From: Bacteroidales bacterium
GTDB lineage: Bacteria > Bacteroidota > Bacteroidia > Bacteroidales > PUMT01
Direction: 5' to 3'
DNA length: 5,658 bases
Assembly (NCBI GenBank): GCA_007119075.1
Contig: SKQJ01000205.1
Span: 1 to 5,658, forward strand
Shown in pieces: positions 1 through 5,440 of the stretch. Every line of letters begins with the position of its first letter. Positions within the stretch are counted from its first letter, which is position 1. Below the pieces are notes generated by a model. The model was given only the letters and a program-made list of their open reading frames with translations, was not told where the DNA came from and ran no database searches. Made by a program: the position numbers and the translations under genes.

Positions 1-13
1 AGCTGCACAATAT

Positions 14-90
14 AAAAAAAAATCCCGGTTCATCGAAATATGTTATTCGCCCTGGTCATGCGATCCTCGCCGGTGCCCGGGCATCAGGAT
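14..90 (-). terminator. Possible terminator of the two-gene minus-strand unit
   Basis: Read on the minus strand, a run of nine T follows CCGGGA. That CCGGG can pair with CCCGG (plus strand 77-81) to give a 5-bp stem. The roughly 48-nt loop contains much of another hairpin. The long U-tract is right for an intrinsic terminator, but the stem is weak and the loop long, so this is tentative. The position, about 150-230 bp past the stop of the propeller gene, is plausible. Confidence 0.25.
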
Positions 91-170
91 ATGCACGGAA
101 AGCCTGTATGGGCTATCCAGGCGCATTCACACAAGATATACAGAAGGTCATTTTAAGTTCCCTGCGTATC

Positions 171-208
171 CACCGGAGAGCTAATCTCATAGGGTGTTCC
201 TTTTTTTT
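171..208 (+). terminator. Possible plus-strand terminator
   Basis: On the plus strand CACC (171-174) pairs with GGTG (193-196), and GAGA (176-179) pairs with TCTC (185-188) around a 5-nt loop. TTCC and then T8 (201-208) follow. This is the shape of an intrinsic terminator for a plus-strand gene lying left of the window and converging on the propeller gene. The stem is interrupted by an asymmetric bulge, and the upstream gene is not visible. Confidence 0.25.
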
Positions 209-243
209 CACAGGCTCGACAGAAGCAGGTTGCATCCGGACGG

Positions 244-2463
244 TCATTGAATAAGCAGCATCCTTTTGGTAATAACTGCATTCCCGCTTTGCAACCTGTA
301 GAAGTATATGCCACCGGGATTTCCGGAAGCATTCCAGTTAATGTAATGAGTACCTGCCGGATAAAATTCGCGGGTCAGCAGTGTAACAAACCTGCCGTAA
401 ACATCATATAATTCCAGGGTGACATGCCGGGCTGAAGTCAGTGAAAATCCTATCGTGGTTTGCCCGTTGAAGGGATTGGGAAAATTTTGGAACAGATCGG
501 TATCGCTGCTTCTGAGCTCGGGTACGTTCACTGGCACTTCTTTTAAAATAATGCCTCCCTCATTATAAACTGCCAGCCCACCGTTGGTAGCAATCCATTT
601 GTTCCCCAGCGCATCGATCTTGATATCCATGATGCGATTCCTTGGCAATGGTGAATTTCCAGTGTGAAAGTGGGTCCATTCATTGCCATCAAAGCAAAAT
701 AGCCCGTTATACACAGATCCCACCCATATATTCTCATCATTGTCAATGGCTACAACTTCGATAGCGTCATCACCGATGAGTGAGGTTTGCGTATTGAACA
801 CAGACCATTCTTTACCACTGAGATGGGCAACTCCACTGCTGGTTGAAAGCCATAAGCTGTTTTCGGGAGCGATCTTTATCCCGTGCACATGATCATGGGG
901 TAACCCGGAATTAAGCATATTCCAGACATGCCAGTTAACCCCGTCATATTTCACAAGGCCCTCATAATAGGTTCCTATCCACACATTATCTTCACTGTCA
1001 ATGGCGACAGAGCAAAAATTATTACTGGGAAGCCCCGAGTTGCCGGTGTGGTAGGTTGTCCATGATGTCCTGTCGAAAAAGACCAGTCCTCCTCTCCACA
1101 CTCCGATCCAGAGATTGTTTCTTCCGTCAATGGTTATACTACGCACATCGTTACCGGGGAGCCCTGAGTTTGTCCTGTTATAGGTTACCCAGTTTTCACC
1201 ATCAAAATTCACCATCCCCCGGGACTCGGTGCCAAACCAGGCATGCCCGTGCTGATCGAGGCTGATGCTCCATACCCGGCCATCAGGCAAACCAGAGTTT
1301 TCCCCGTTAAAGCAATCAATAACCGGATGCGGGAATTCACGTATGTGAAAAACTCCGCTGTAGCGGGTGGCAACCCAGGTATCACCCTGTCTGTCATGGG
1401 CAATCATCTCAATATCATCGTTCAGACCTGTGTTGCCGGTATCGTACACGCTCCAGTTTTTCCCGTCGAAACGGATCACTCCTCCACCCCTGCTACCCAT
1501 CCAGATGGAATTATCAGCACCATGTGTTATAGAGGTAATACGGTTTGAGGAGATATCAGAAACAGATCTCGTATAGGTTGTCCAGGTCTCGCCATCAAAG
1601 CGGGTAACGCCGCCGCCATTGGTTCCGAACCACATATCGCCCTGAGGGTCCTGGTGGATGGCCCAAATATCGTTACTACCCAGTTCAGTATTTTCTGTGG
1701 TATAGATTGTCCAGTCGCCGCTTTCATCGATTCGGATCAGTTGTTCATTTGTGCCCACCCAAATTTGCCCATCCCGGTCAAAGTTTATAGCATGTACGGT
1801 GTTGCCTGTCATGATGGAATTATCCCTGTTATAAACCACCCATTCCTCGCCGTCATATACAGCCATTCCACCGCTGGTGCCAACCCACACATTGCCATCT
1901 GCGCTGATGCCGGTACAATAATAGCTGACAGCCCCCAAACCTATATCGCGGGAACGGAATTCGGTCCATTCGTCACCATCATAAAAAACCAGGCTTGACT
2001 GGGTGACCATCCATGCGGAACCTAAGCTGTCAACAGCAATGGCAGCAATACGGTTGGCGGGTATGTCAGAGTTGCCTGTAGTGTAAACTGTCCACTCATC
2101 TCCGTTTAACAATGCAAGCCCTCCTCCCCATGTACCGATCCATACAGTTTGATTTTGATCAATCGCCATAGCACGTATCCAGTTTTCCGGCAATCCGGAA
2201 TTATCCTTAGTGTGCACTTTCCAACGGGTACCGTCAAATACAGCCAGTCCGGATGTCCCGGTGGCAACCCACAAATTGCCCTCGTCGTCAAAACTGAGCG
2301 TTTGAATGTTATTTTCAGGTACACCAGTAGTTTTACTGTTAAGAATTAGCCATTCCTGCTGCAGTGTCGATTGCCCCGAAGCGTGATGCCCCGGAATCAG
2401 GAAAAGGATGAAAAACATAAACCCCGATACCAGCAGGCATGAAACGGATTTATCATCTATCAT
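244..2463 (-). CDS. Secreted two-component-regulator-type beta-propeller protein with T9SS type A sorting domain
   Basis: A 739-residue exported protein. The N-terminus (about residues 8-30, ending ...HHASG before QS) is a hydrophobic signal peptide. Residues 51-640 are 14 units of about 43 residues with the pattern I-x-x-I-x-x-D-x-x-G-N-x-W-[VI]-G-T-x-x-G-G-L-x-x-F-D-G-x-x-W, typical of Reg_prop (two-component regulator propeller) repeats. The motif tryptophans are at 65, 108, 151, 193, 235, 278, 321, 363, 409, 452, 495, 538, 580 and 623. Residues 656-739 are a T9SS type A sorting domain: FPNPFNGQT at 661, GRFVTLL at 690, GGIYFYRL at 717, and a basic KRMLLIQ end. No histidine kinase or response regulator domain is present, so this is a free-standing surface or released propeller and not a hybrid sensor. 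Its ligand is unknown. The start at 2463 is 3 nt after the stop of the upstream gene (TGACAAATG), with no Shine-Dalgarno sequence; a later Met at residue 16 would cut into the signal peptide. Confidence 0.93.
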   Translation of the reverse strand: MIDDKSVSCLLVSGFMFFILFLIPGHHASGQSTLQQEWLILNSKTTGVPENNIQTLSFDDEGNLWVATGTSGLAVFDGTRWKVHTKDNSGLPENWIRAMAIDQNQTVWIGTWGGGLALLNGDEWTVYTTGNSDIPANRIAAIAVDSLGSAWMVTQSSLVFYDGDEWTEFRSRDIGLGAVSYYCTGISADGNVWVGTSGGMAVYDGEEWVVYNRDNSIMTGNTVHAINFDRDGQIWVGTNEQLIRIDESGDWTIYTTENTELGSNDIWAIHQDPQGDMWFGTNGGGVTRFDGETWTTYTRSVSDISSNRITSITHGADNSIWMGSRGGGVIRFDGKNWSVYDTGNTGLNDDIEMIAHDRQGDTWVATRYSGVFHIREFPHPVIDCFNGENSGLPDGRVWSISLDQHGHAWFGTESRGMVNFDGENWVTYNRTNSGLPGNDVRSITIDGRNNLWIGVWRGGLVFFDRTSWTTYHTGNSGLPSNNFCSVAIDSEDNVWIGTYYEGLVKYDGVNWHVWNMLNSGLPHDHVHGIKIAPENSLWLSTSSGVAHLSGKEWSVFNTQTSLIGDDAIEVVAIDNDENIWVGSVYNGLFCFDGNEWTHFHTGNSPLPRNRIMDIKIDALGNKWIATNGGLAVYNEGGIILKEVPVNVPELRSSDTDLFQNFPNPFNGQTTIGFSLTSARHVTLELYDVYGRFVTLLTREFYPAGTHYINWNASGNPGGIYFYRLQSGNAVITKRMLLIQ
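544..2313 (-). repeat. Array of 14 propeller repeats within the 739-residue protein
   Basis: Fourteen tandem coding units of about 129 bp (42-43 residues) make up most of the gene. Spacing between successive motif tryptophans is 43, 43, 42, 42, 43, 43, 42, 46, 43, 43, 43, 42 and 43 residues. The only break is the 46-residue step after unit 8. Unit 8 (about residues 350-393) has lost the FDG-x-x-W strand, with REFPHPVIDCF in its place. Unit 14 also lacks the second tryptophan. The units are diverged at DNA level, so the array looks old and not recently expanded. Fourteen units fit two seven-bladed propellers, as known for the periplasmic part of Bacteroides hybrid two-component sensors. Confidence 0.9.
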
Positions 2464-2466
2464 TTG

Positions 2467-4332
2467 TCAGTATTTTGATTTGTATTCCAGCGCCTTCTGG
2501 ATATTCAATACATCAGGTGCACATATATCCACGAAACAGTCCATCGCAACAGGGCATCTGGCAATGCAGGGAGATACTGCCGGACCAAAATAATAGGTTT
2601 CCTGGCAGACTCCCTGCCAGGCAGTGGAACCCCGGCAAACAAAAATGGGTATGGTAATGCCCGAACGGTCCATGAGGCCCCTCCTCAGAATTGCATTAAG
2701 TCCGCAGCTCAGCATTCCACTGGCAACCCCTGTCGGGGTAGGGGGTTTAAGAGAAGGTATCTTGCGGGTGAATTTAGGGAGAACCTGGCCGGCAATCCCG
2801 CTTTTTTGAGTTTCCCCGGCAAATTCTGAAAAAGCCCTGGCTGAAGCAGCAGCGCTGAAGGCTACGGCTGCCCGGTTGAACAGGTCCTCAGCAGATTCTT
2901 CAGTCAATGCCATCTGCCTGATTTCTTCAAAATTATCTGAGTATTCAGCCAGAAATTCACGGGCACCGTCAAAATTGTCGTTTGTCTCTGTCTCCATCCA
3001 GTCCACCAGCTCTGCCAGATCGCCTGTTTTTATGTTAATGGTCACAGTATCTTCAATGCCATCGGCAAAAACAGAAATCCTCGCCTTTTCAGGGTCAAAG
3101 GCCTCGCCGCCGATTCGTCTGACTGCAATAATATAGTCATCGGTTATCCACTTTATGGGGTAATAATCGTCATTGAATATCACTACTGCTTTGCTTCCGT
3201 CCTTATATGTTATTGTATTATAGATAACGAATGTTCCCACAAAGTTCTTGAGGGTTTTGCCGTCTCCCGCATCATTTACGGGATCTCTCAGGCCATGATA
3301 GTAAACCGAATATCCGTCTATATGGTCTGCCACGAACAGGAGATCACTGGAAGGGTCGTCCTGCATGTAAAGCATCGCCTCAGCTTCCTTAAGCTGAAAA
3401 ATCAAGGCTGTATCGCTGGCTTTAATTTCTATTTCTTCATCAAAAGGAATGACAAAATCCATATAACAACTGACAGTATATGTGCCGGCATGCATAAACA
3501 GTGTGTCGGGGGCGTTGACCGAAAGGTTGAAGAATTCTCCGCTAACCTGCAGCACGGCATCAATAGGTTCTCCCGACTCATCCAGCGCCGTAAACACGAT
3601 GGCATTGTCTCTTTTCAATTGAAAATCCATGGCAGAGCCGTCATCCCGGGCAATGTCAATCATCATTCCCCGGGATGAATACCTGTCTTTTGTTACCCTG
3701 AGGTAATAATCGGATTGATCCCACGATTTGGAGTCACCTGCTTTCTTTTGACGAGGCAGGTCGGCAAAACCATATGCTACCTGAATAAATCTAATCGCAC
3801 TGCCGGATTCTCCACCCTTTCTGCCGGTTTTGACGAGCCTTACAACATGATTTTCAATACCGGTGATAGCTGCAAAATAGATTCCGGGAGGAAGATGACC
3901 AAGCGAGAGGCGCATGATATGTTTTCCTTCATCGAAAAATACACTTTCCCGCACAAGTTCCTGACCGTGAGGACTCATAATACGTACTGTGATATTTTGA
4001 GGCACCGCCGCCTCAAGTGGGATATCGGTTATGTTTTCAAAAGGGTTAGGATAGTGCCGGCCCACCATGAGGCTTGCATCGGGGCTTCGGGGATCCTCCA
4101 GTCCCGTGACAGTATACATCAGGACAGTTTCTCCCTGCTGAGATGTAATGGCATAGGCCACCTCCTCGCCCCGGAAATAAAGGGTAGCCCTTGCTTCTTC
4201 CAGCGGCATGCCTGTATAATTGTCGGCAACAGAAATATTAAGGGTTAGACTTTCCTGGCTGTTTTCAAGGGGATAGGCTGAAAAACAAAGAGCCAGCCCC
4301 CAAAGGACGGAGTAAAAACGTATGGTTTTCAT
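2467..4332 (-). CDS. Exported multidomain protein with internal T9SS-tail-like module and cysteine-rich C-terminus, function unknown
   Basis: A 621-residue protein I cannot assign to a named family. It begins with a signal peptide (residues 1-19; Cys16 is preceded by Leu, so it is not a good lipobox). Residues 28-80 resemble the first half of a carboxypeptidase-regulatory-like beta-sandwich (TGMPLEEARATLYF, then AITSQQGETVL). Residues 89-170 closely follow a T9SS type A sorting domain: HYPNPF at 93-98, PHGQELV at 121-127, PPGIYFAAITG at 148-158. Residues 205-240 (YYLRVTKDRYSS...MDFQLKR) look like the missing second half of the sandwich. Residues 244-316 form another sandwich-like segment. Residues 330-435 are beta-rich and unassigned, and 450-506 look helical. 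Residues 542-621 contain seven cysteines (543, 566, 576, 589, 593, 599, 604). There is no sorting domain at the C-terminus. The start has no evident Shine-Dalgarno sequence but directly precedes the signal peptide. The gene is the first of a two-gene unit with the propeller gene. Confidence 0.88.
   Translation of the reverse strand: MKTIRFYSVLWGLALCFSAYPLENSQESLTLNISVADNYTGMPLEEARATLYFRGEEVAYAITSQQGETVLMYTVTGLEDPRSPDASLMVGRHYPNPFENITDIPLEAAVPQNITVRIMSPHGQELVRESVFFDEGKHIMRLSLGHLPPGIYFAAITGIENHVVRLVKTGRKGGESGSAIRFIQVAYGFADLPRQKKAGDSKSWDQSDYYLRVTKDRYSSRGMMIDIARDDGSAMDFQLKRDNAIVFTALDESGEPIDAVLQVSGEFFNLSVNAPDTLFMHAGTYTVSCYMDFVIPFDEEIEIKASDTALIFQLKEAEAMLYMQDDPSSDLLFVADHIDGYSVYYHGLRDPVNDAGDGKTLKNFVGTFVIYNTITYKDGSKAVVIFNDDYYPIKWITDDYIIAVRRIGGEAFDPEKARISVFADGIEDTVTINIKTGDLAELVDWMETETNDNFDGAREFLAEYSDNFEEIRQMALTEESAEDLFNRAAVAFSAAASARAFSEFAGETQKSGIAGQVLPKFTRKIPSLKPPTPTGVASGMLSCGLNAILRRGLMDRSGITIPIFVCRGSTAWQGVCQETYYFGPAVSPCIARCPVAMDCFVDICAPDVLNIQKALEYKSKY
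3823..4068 (-). other. Internal T9SS type A sorting-domain-like module (residues 89-170)
   Basis: This segment of the 621-residue protein aligns without large gaps to the true C-terminal sorting domain of the neighbouring propeller protein. YPNPF matches FPNPF, PHGQELV matches VYGRFVT, EGKHIMRLSL matches AGTHYINWNA, and PPGIYFAAITG matches PGGIYFYRLQS. Each module is about 80 residues long. T9SS sorting domains normally sit at the extreme C-terminus, where they are recognised and removed during secretion. Here about 450 residues follow. The related FlgD-type Ig-like fold is an alternative label for the same pattern. Confidence 0.75.
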
Positions 4333-4407
4333 TCGTATAAAGTATAGTTAGCAGTTTGTTTATCTATGTGTTACTAATTCATGATCAAGATAATCTGCTT
4401 TTCAATC

Positions 4408-4469
4408 CATGGATCCCCCATGCTTTATACATTATATTTTGTGTTACGAAGTAACATGGGGGATTCATG
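4408..4469. repeat. 62-bp inverted repeat with nested alternative hairpin
   Basis: The left arm CATGGATCCCCCATG (4408-4422) pairs with the right arm CATGGGGGATTCATG (4455-4469). That gives a 15-bp stem with one imperfect position (4412 with 4465), around a 32-nt loop. Inside and overlapping the loop is a second short hairpin, TGTTAC-GAA-GTAACA (4442-4456). Its right arm shares bases 4455-4456 with the large stem, so the two structures compete at their junction. On the plus strand a T6 run begins a few bases after the right arm; on the minus strand no T-run follows. It could be an RNA structure in the leader of the two-gene unit, a terminator-like element, or a small palindromic mobile repeat. 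Only one copy is present here. Confidence 0.8.
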
Positions 4470-4498
4470 AGATAAATTTTTTGTGCCTGCCCTTTTTG

Positions 4499-4690
4499 TC
4501 AAAGCTTCCTGCCAAAAAACAATCTCTCACCATGCAATATCTTACAACTGTCCCCCTCCGAATAAAGAGCATTGATGATTTTCCGGATTACAGACAAGAT
4601 AAAATAAATATTTAGAAATTCCAAAAAATCAGCCATCCCCTTACCTTGTATGTTAATGATCGCCATAAGGATCAAAAGATCTTGAGGCAT
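4499..4690 (-). CDS. Doubtful small ORF after the lipoprotein gene (63 aa)
   Basis: An ATG lies 3 nt after the lipoprotein stop (TGAAAAATG), almost the same junction as the TGACAAATG between the two large genes. It opens 63 codons ending in FFGRKL. AGGGA about 8 nt upstream could act as a weak ribosome binding site. Residues around 20-42 (ADFLEFLNIYFILSVIRKII) are hydrophobic enough for one membrane segment. I recognise no family, there is no clear codon signature, and the region is AT-rich, so chance is a serious alternative. Confidence 0.2.
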   Translation of the reverse strand: MPQDLLILMAIINIQGKGMADFLEFLNIYFILSVIRKIINALYSEGDSCKILHGERLFFGRKL

Positions 4691-4693
4691 TTT

Positions 4694-5224
4694 TCATTCC
4701 CTGGCAAGGATCATGACTTCTGATGACTGGGAATAATATATCAGCAGGGTGTCATTTTTGATGGTGACCAGGTCACCATTCAGGTGCAGGGCATTTAAAA
4801 GCTCAATTCCCCATTTAAGGTCGGGCGGAGCCTCAACTGATCTTCCCCCGAAGGCACCAAATTCAAGGAAATCATACTGAAAATTATATATGCCATAAAA
4901 CGAGTAAGCCAGGGCCTTGATCCTTACAAGGATCCAATCATAAAATTCTATCTCCCATGATTCATCGGTATTCTGGGGGTTATCAGAAAATGTACAGCTT
5001 TCCAGGTCACCGTATGTAATCAGTTTCCACCTTCCGAGTAAATCATTTCCCTCTATAGAATGCAGATCCCATGTATCAAGAACAATATTCTGATACATAC
5101 ATAAAGTATCCTGAACCGTTTCGGGTGTCCCATTATTGGCTCCATTCGGCACGTCCGGCAAATCGTTTTTGGCGCAGCCCAAACAAATTGCAGCCATCAA
5201 TATCAAAAAAGAATTCGGTTTCAT
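4694..5224 (-). CDS. Small lipoprotein with lipocalin/META-like pattern
   Basis: A 176-residue protein with a short signal sequence (FLILMAAICLGC) ending at Cys17. The LGC just before cleavage fits a lipoprotein signal, although the residue at -3 is Cys where Leu is usual. It should be lipid-anchored in the periplasm or outer membrane. Residues 62-71 (LLGRWKLITY) and 89-95 (SWEIEFY), then the C-terminal NGDLVTIKNDTLLIYY with SSEVMILARE (149-176), form the strand pattern of small Bacteroidota lipoproteins with lipocalin-like or META/HslJ-like folds. That fold call is inference, and no ligand or enzymatic residues can be named. Two cysteines in the mature part (42 and 77) could form a disulfide. 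The start is firmly set by AAGGAG six bases upstream. A promoter and a leader hairpin precede it, and the divergent exported-protein gene lies 216 bp away. Confidence 0.85.
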   Translation of the reverse strand: MKPNSFLILMAAICLGCAKNDLPDVPNGANNGTPETVQDTLCMYQNIVLDTWDLHSIEGNDLLGRWKLITYGDLESCTFSDNPQNTDESWEIEFYDWILVRIKALAYSFYGIYNFQYDFLEFGAFGGRSVEAPPDLKWGIELLNALHLNGDLVTIKNDTLLIYYSQSSEVMILARE

Positions 5225-5230
5225 GATATT

Positions 5231-5236
5231 CTCCTT
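5231..5236 (-). promoter_or_regulatory. Shine-Dalgarno site of the lipoprotein gene
   Basis: The minus strand reads GAAGGAGAATATCATG. AAGGAG lies six bases before the ATG at 5224 and fixes that start. It stands out because the other well-supported starts in the window lack such a site. Confidence 0.8.
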
Positions 5237-5239
5237 CTC

Positions 5240-5278
5240 TCACACGATTCCATGCAGGATCTCCTGATTCGGGTGTGA
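5240..5278. promoter_or_regulatory. Inverted repeat in the lipoprotein leader
   Basis: TCACAC (5240-5245) pairs with GTGTGA (5273-5278), and inside it CAGG-ATCT-CCTG (5255-5266) forms a second stem. On the minus-strand transcript this hairpin would end three bases before the Shine-Dalgarno site, inside the predicted leader. It could be a translational control hairpin or a transcription factor operator in the divergent intergenic region. Function is inferred from position only. Confidence 0.4.
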
Positions 5279-5294
5279 CATTTCTCTGGCAACA

Positions 5295-5324
5295 TAAAGT
5301 TAAAGTAAAAATCTATTTTTCAAA
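5295..5324 (-). promoter_or_regulatory. Bacteroidota-type promoter for the lipoprotein gene
   Basis: On the minus strand TTTG (plus 5321-5324) is followed after 18 bases by TAACTTTA (plus 5295-5302). This matches the Bacteroidota primary sigma pattern, TTTG at -33 and TAnnTTTG at -7, with one mismatch (final A for G) and a spacer slightly shorter than the usual 19-21. Transcription would begin near 5288, giving a leader of about 60 nt that contains the inverted repeat and the ribosome binding site. Confidence 0.45.
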
Positions 5325-5440
5325 CCGGCGTTATGCTCCCCTCCTCTTCTGCCTGAATTTTTGATATTTTGCAATTTTTTGGGTAACATTACATTAATAT
5401 GGCCGTTGGTTATATTATTGTTAAATCAAAATACTCAATT

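Larger units (their letters stand above)
1..243. other. Intergenic 3' region with hairpins, no gene recognised
   Basis: I find no convincing gene between the left edge and the stop codon of the propeller gene. The stretch is structured. Positions 102-122 form an imperfect palindrome (GCCTG...CAGGC). Positions 63-90 form a second one, with ATCCT/AGGAT arms around the near-palindrome GGTGCCCGGGCATC. Positions 171-196 form a third hairpin (CACC and GAGA pairing with TCTC and GGTG). An A9 run lies at 14-22 and a T8 run at 201-208, so each strand has one U-tract. The simplest reading is a 3' untranslated and termination region for the minus-strand unit, possibly shared with a plus-strand gene beyond the left edge. 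A structured RNA cannot be excluded, but I match it to no known RNA family. Confidence 0.5.
4333..4693. other. Intergenic region between lipoprotein gene and the two-gene unit
   Basis: This 361-bp AT-rich stretch separates two minus-strand genes. It holds the 62-bp inverted repeat at 4408-4469 and a doubtful 63-codon ORF at 4499-4690. The promoter of the 621-residue protein gene is expected here. Between the inverted repeat and the start codon I see no good TTTG / TAnnTTTG pair: candidates such as TATACTTT (minus strand, about 25 nt upstream of the ATG) have two mismatches and no matching -33 element. The length and the inverted repeat suggest that the two-gene unit is transcribed separately from the lipoprotein gene. 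Confidence 0.5.

Noticed and set aside
2..184. Plus-strand open frame from the left edge to TAA at 182-184, about 61 codons
   Set aside because: The product is Arg/Cys-rich with no recognisable pattern, and the stop lies inside a hairpin. It could be a partial gene, but nothing supports it.
1243..1998. Plus-strand ORFs of about 100 codons opposite the propeller repeats
   Set aside because: They arise from the periodic composition of the repeats on the other strand and show no domain or start signal.
544..2313. Regular spacing considered as a CRISPR or satellite array
   Set aside because: The period is about 129 bp with diverged units in one continuous reading frame encoding propeller blades, not identical short repeats with spacers.
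3715..4248. 177-codon plus-strand ORF antisense to the 621-residue protein
   Set aside because: The minus-strand frame has a signal peptide and clear domain patterns over the same bases. The antisense product has none, so it is a shadow.
5413..5420. TATTATTG as a -7 element for the divergent plus-strand gene
   Set aside because: One mismatch to TAnnTTTG, but no TTTG or TTG lies 17-23 bases upstream.
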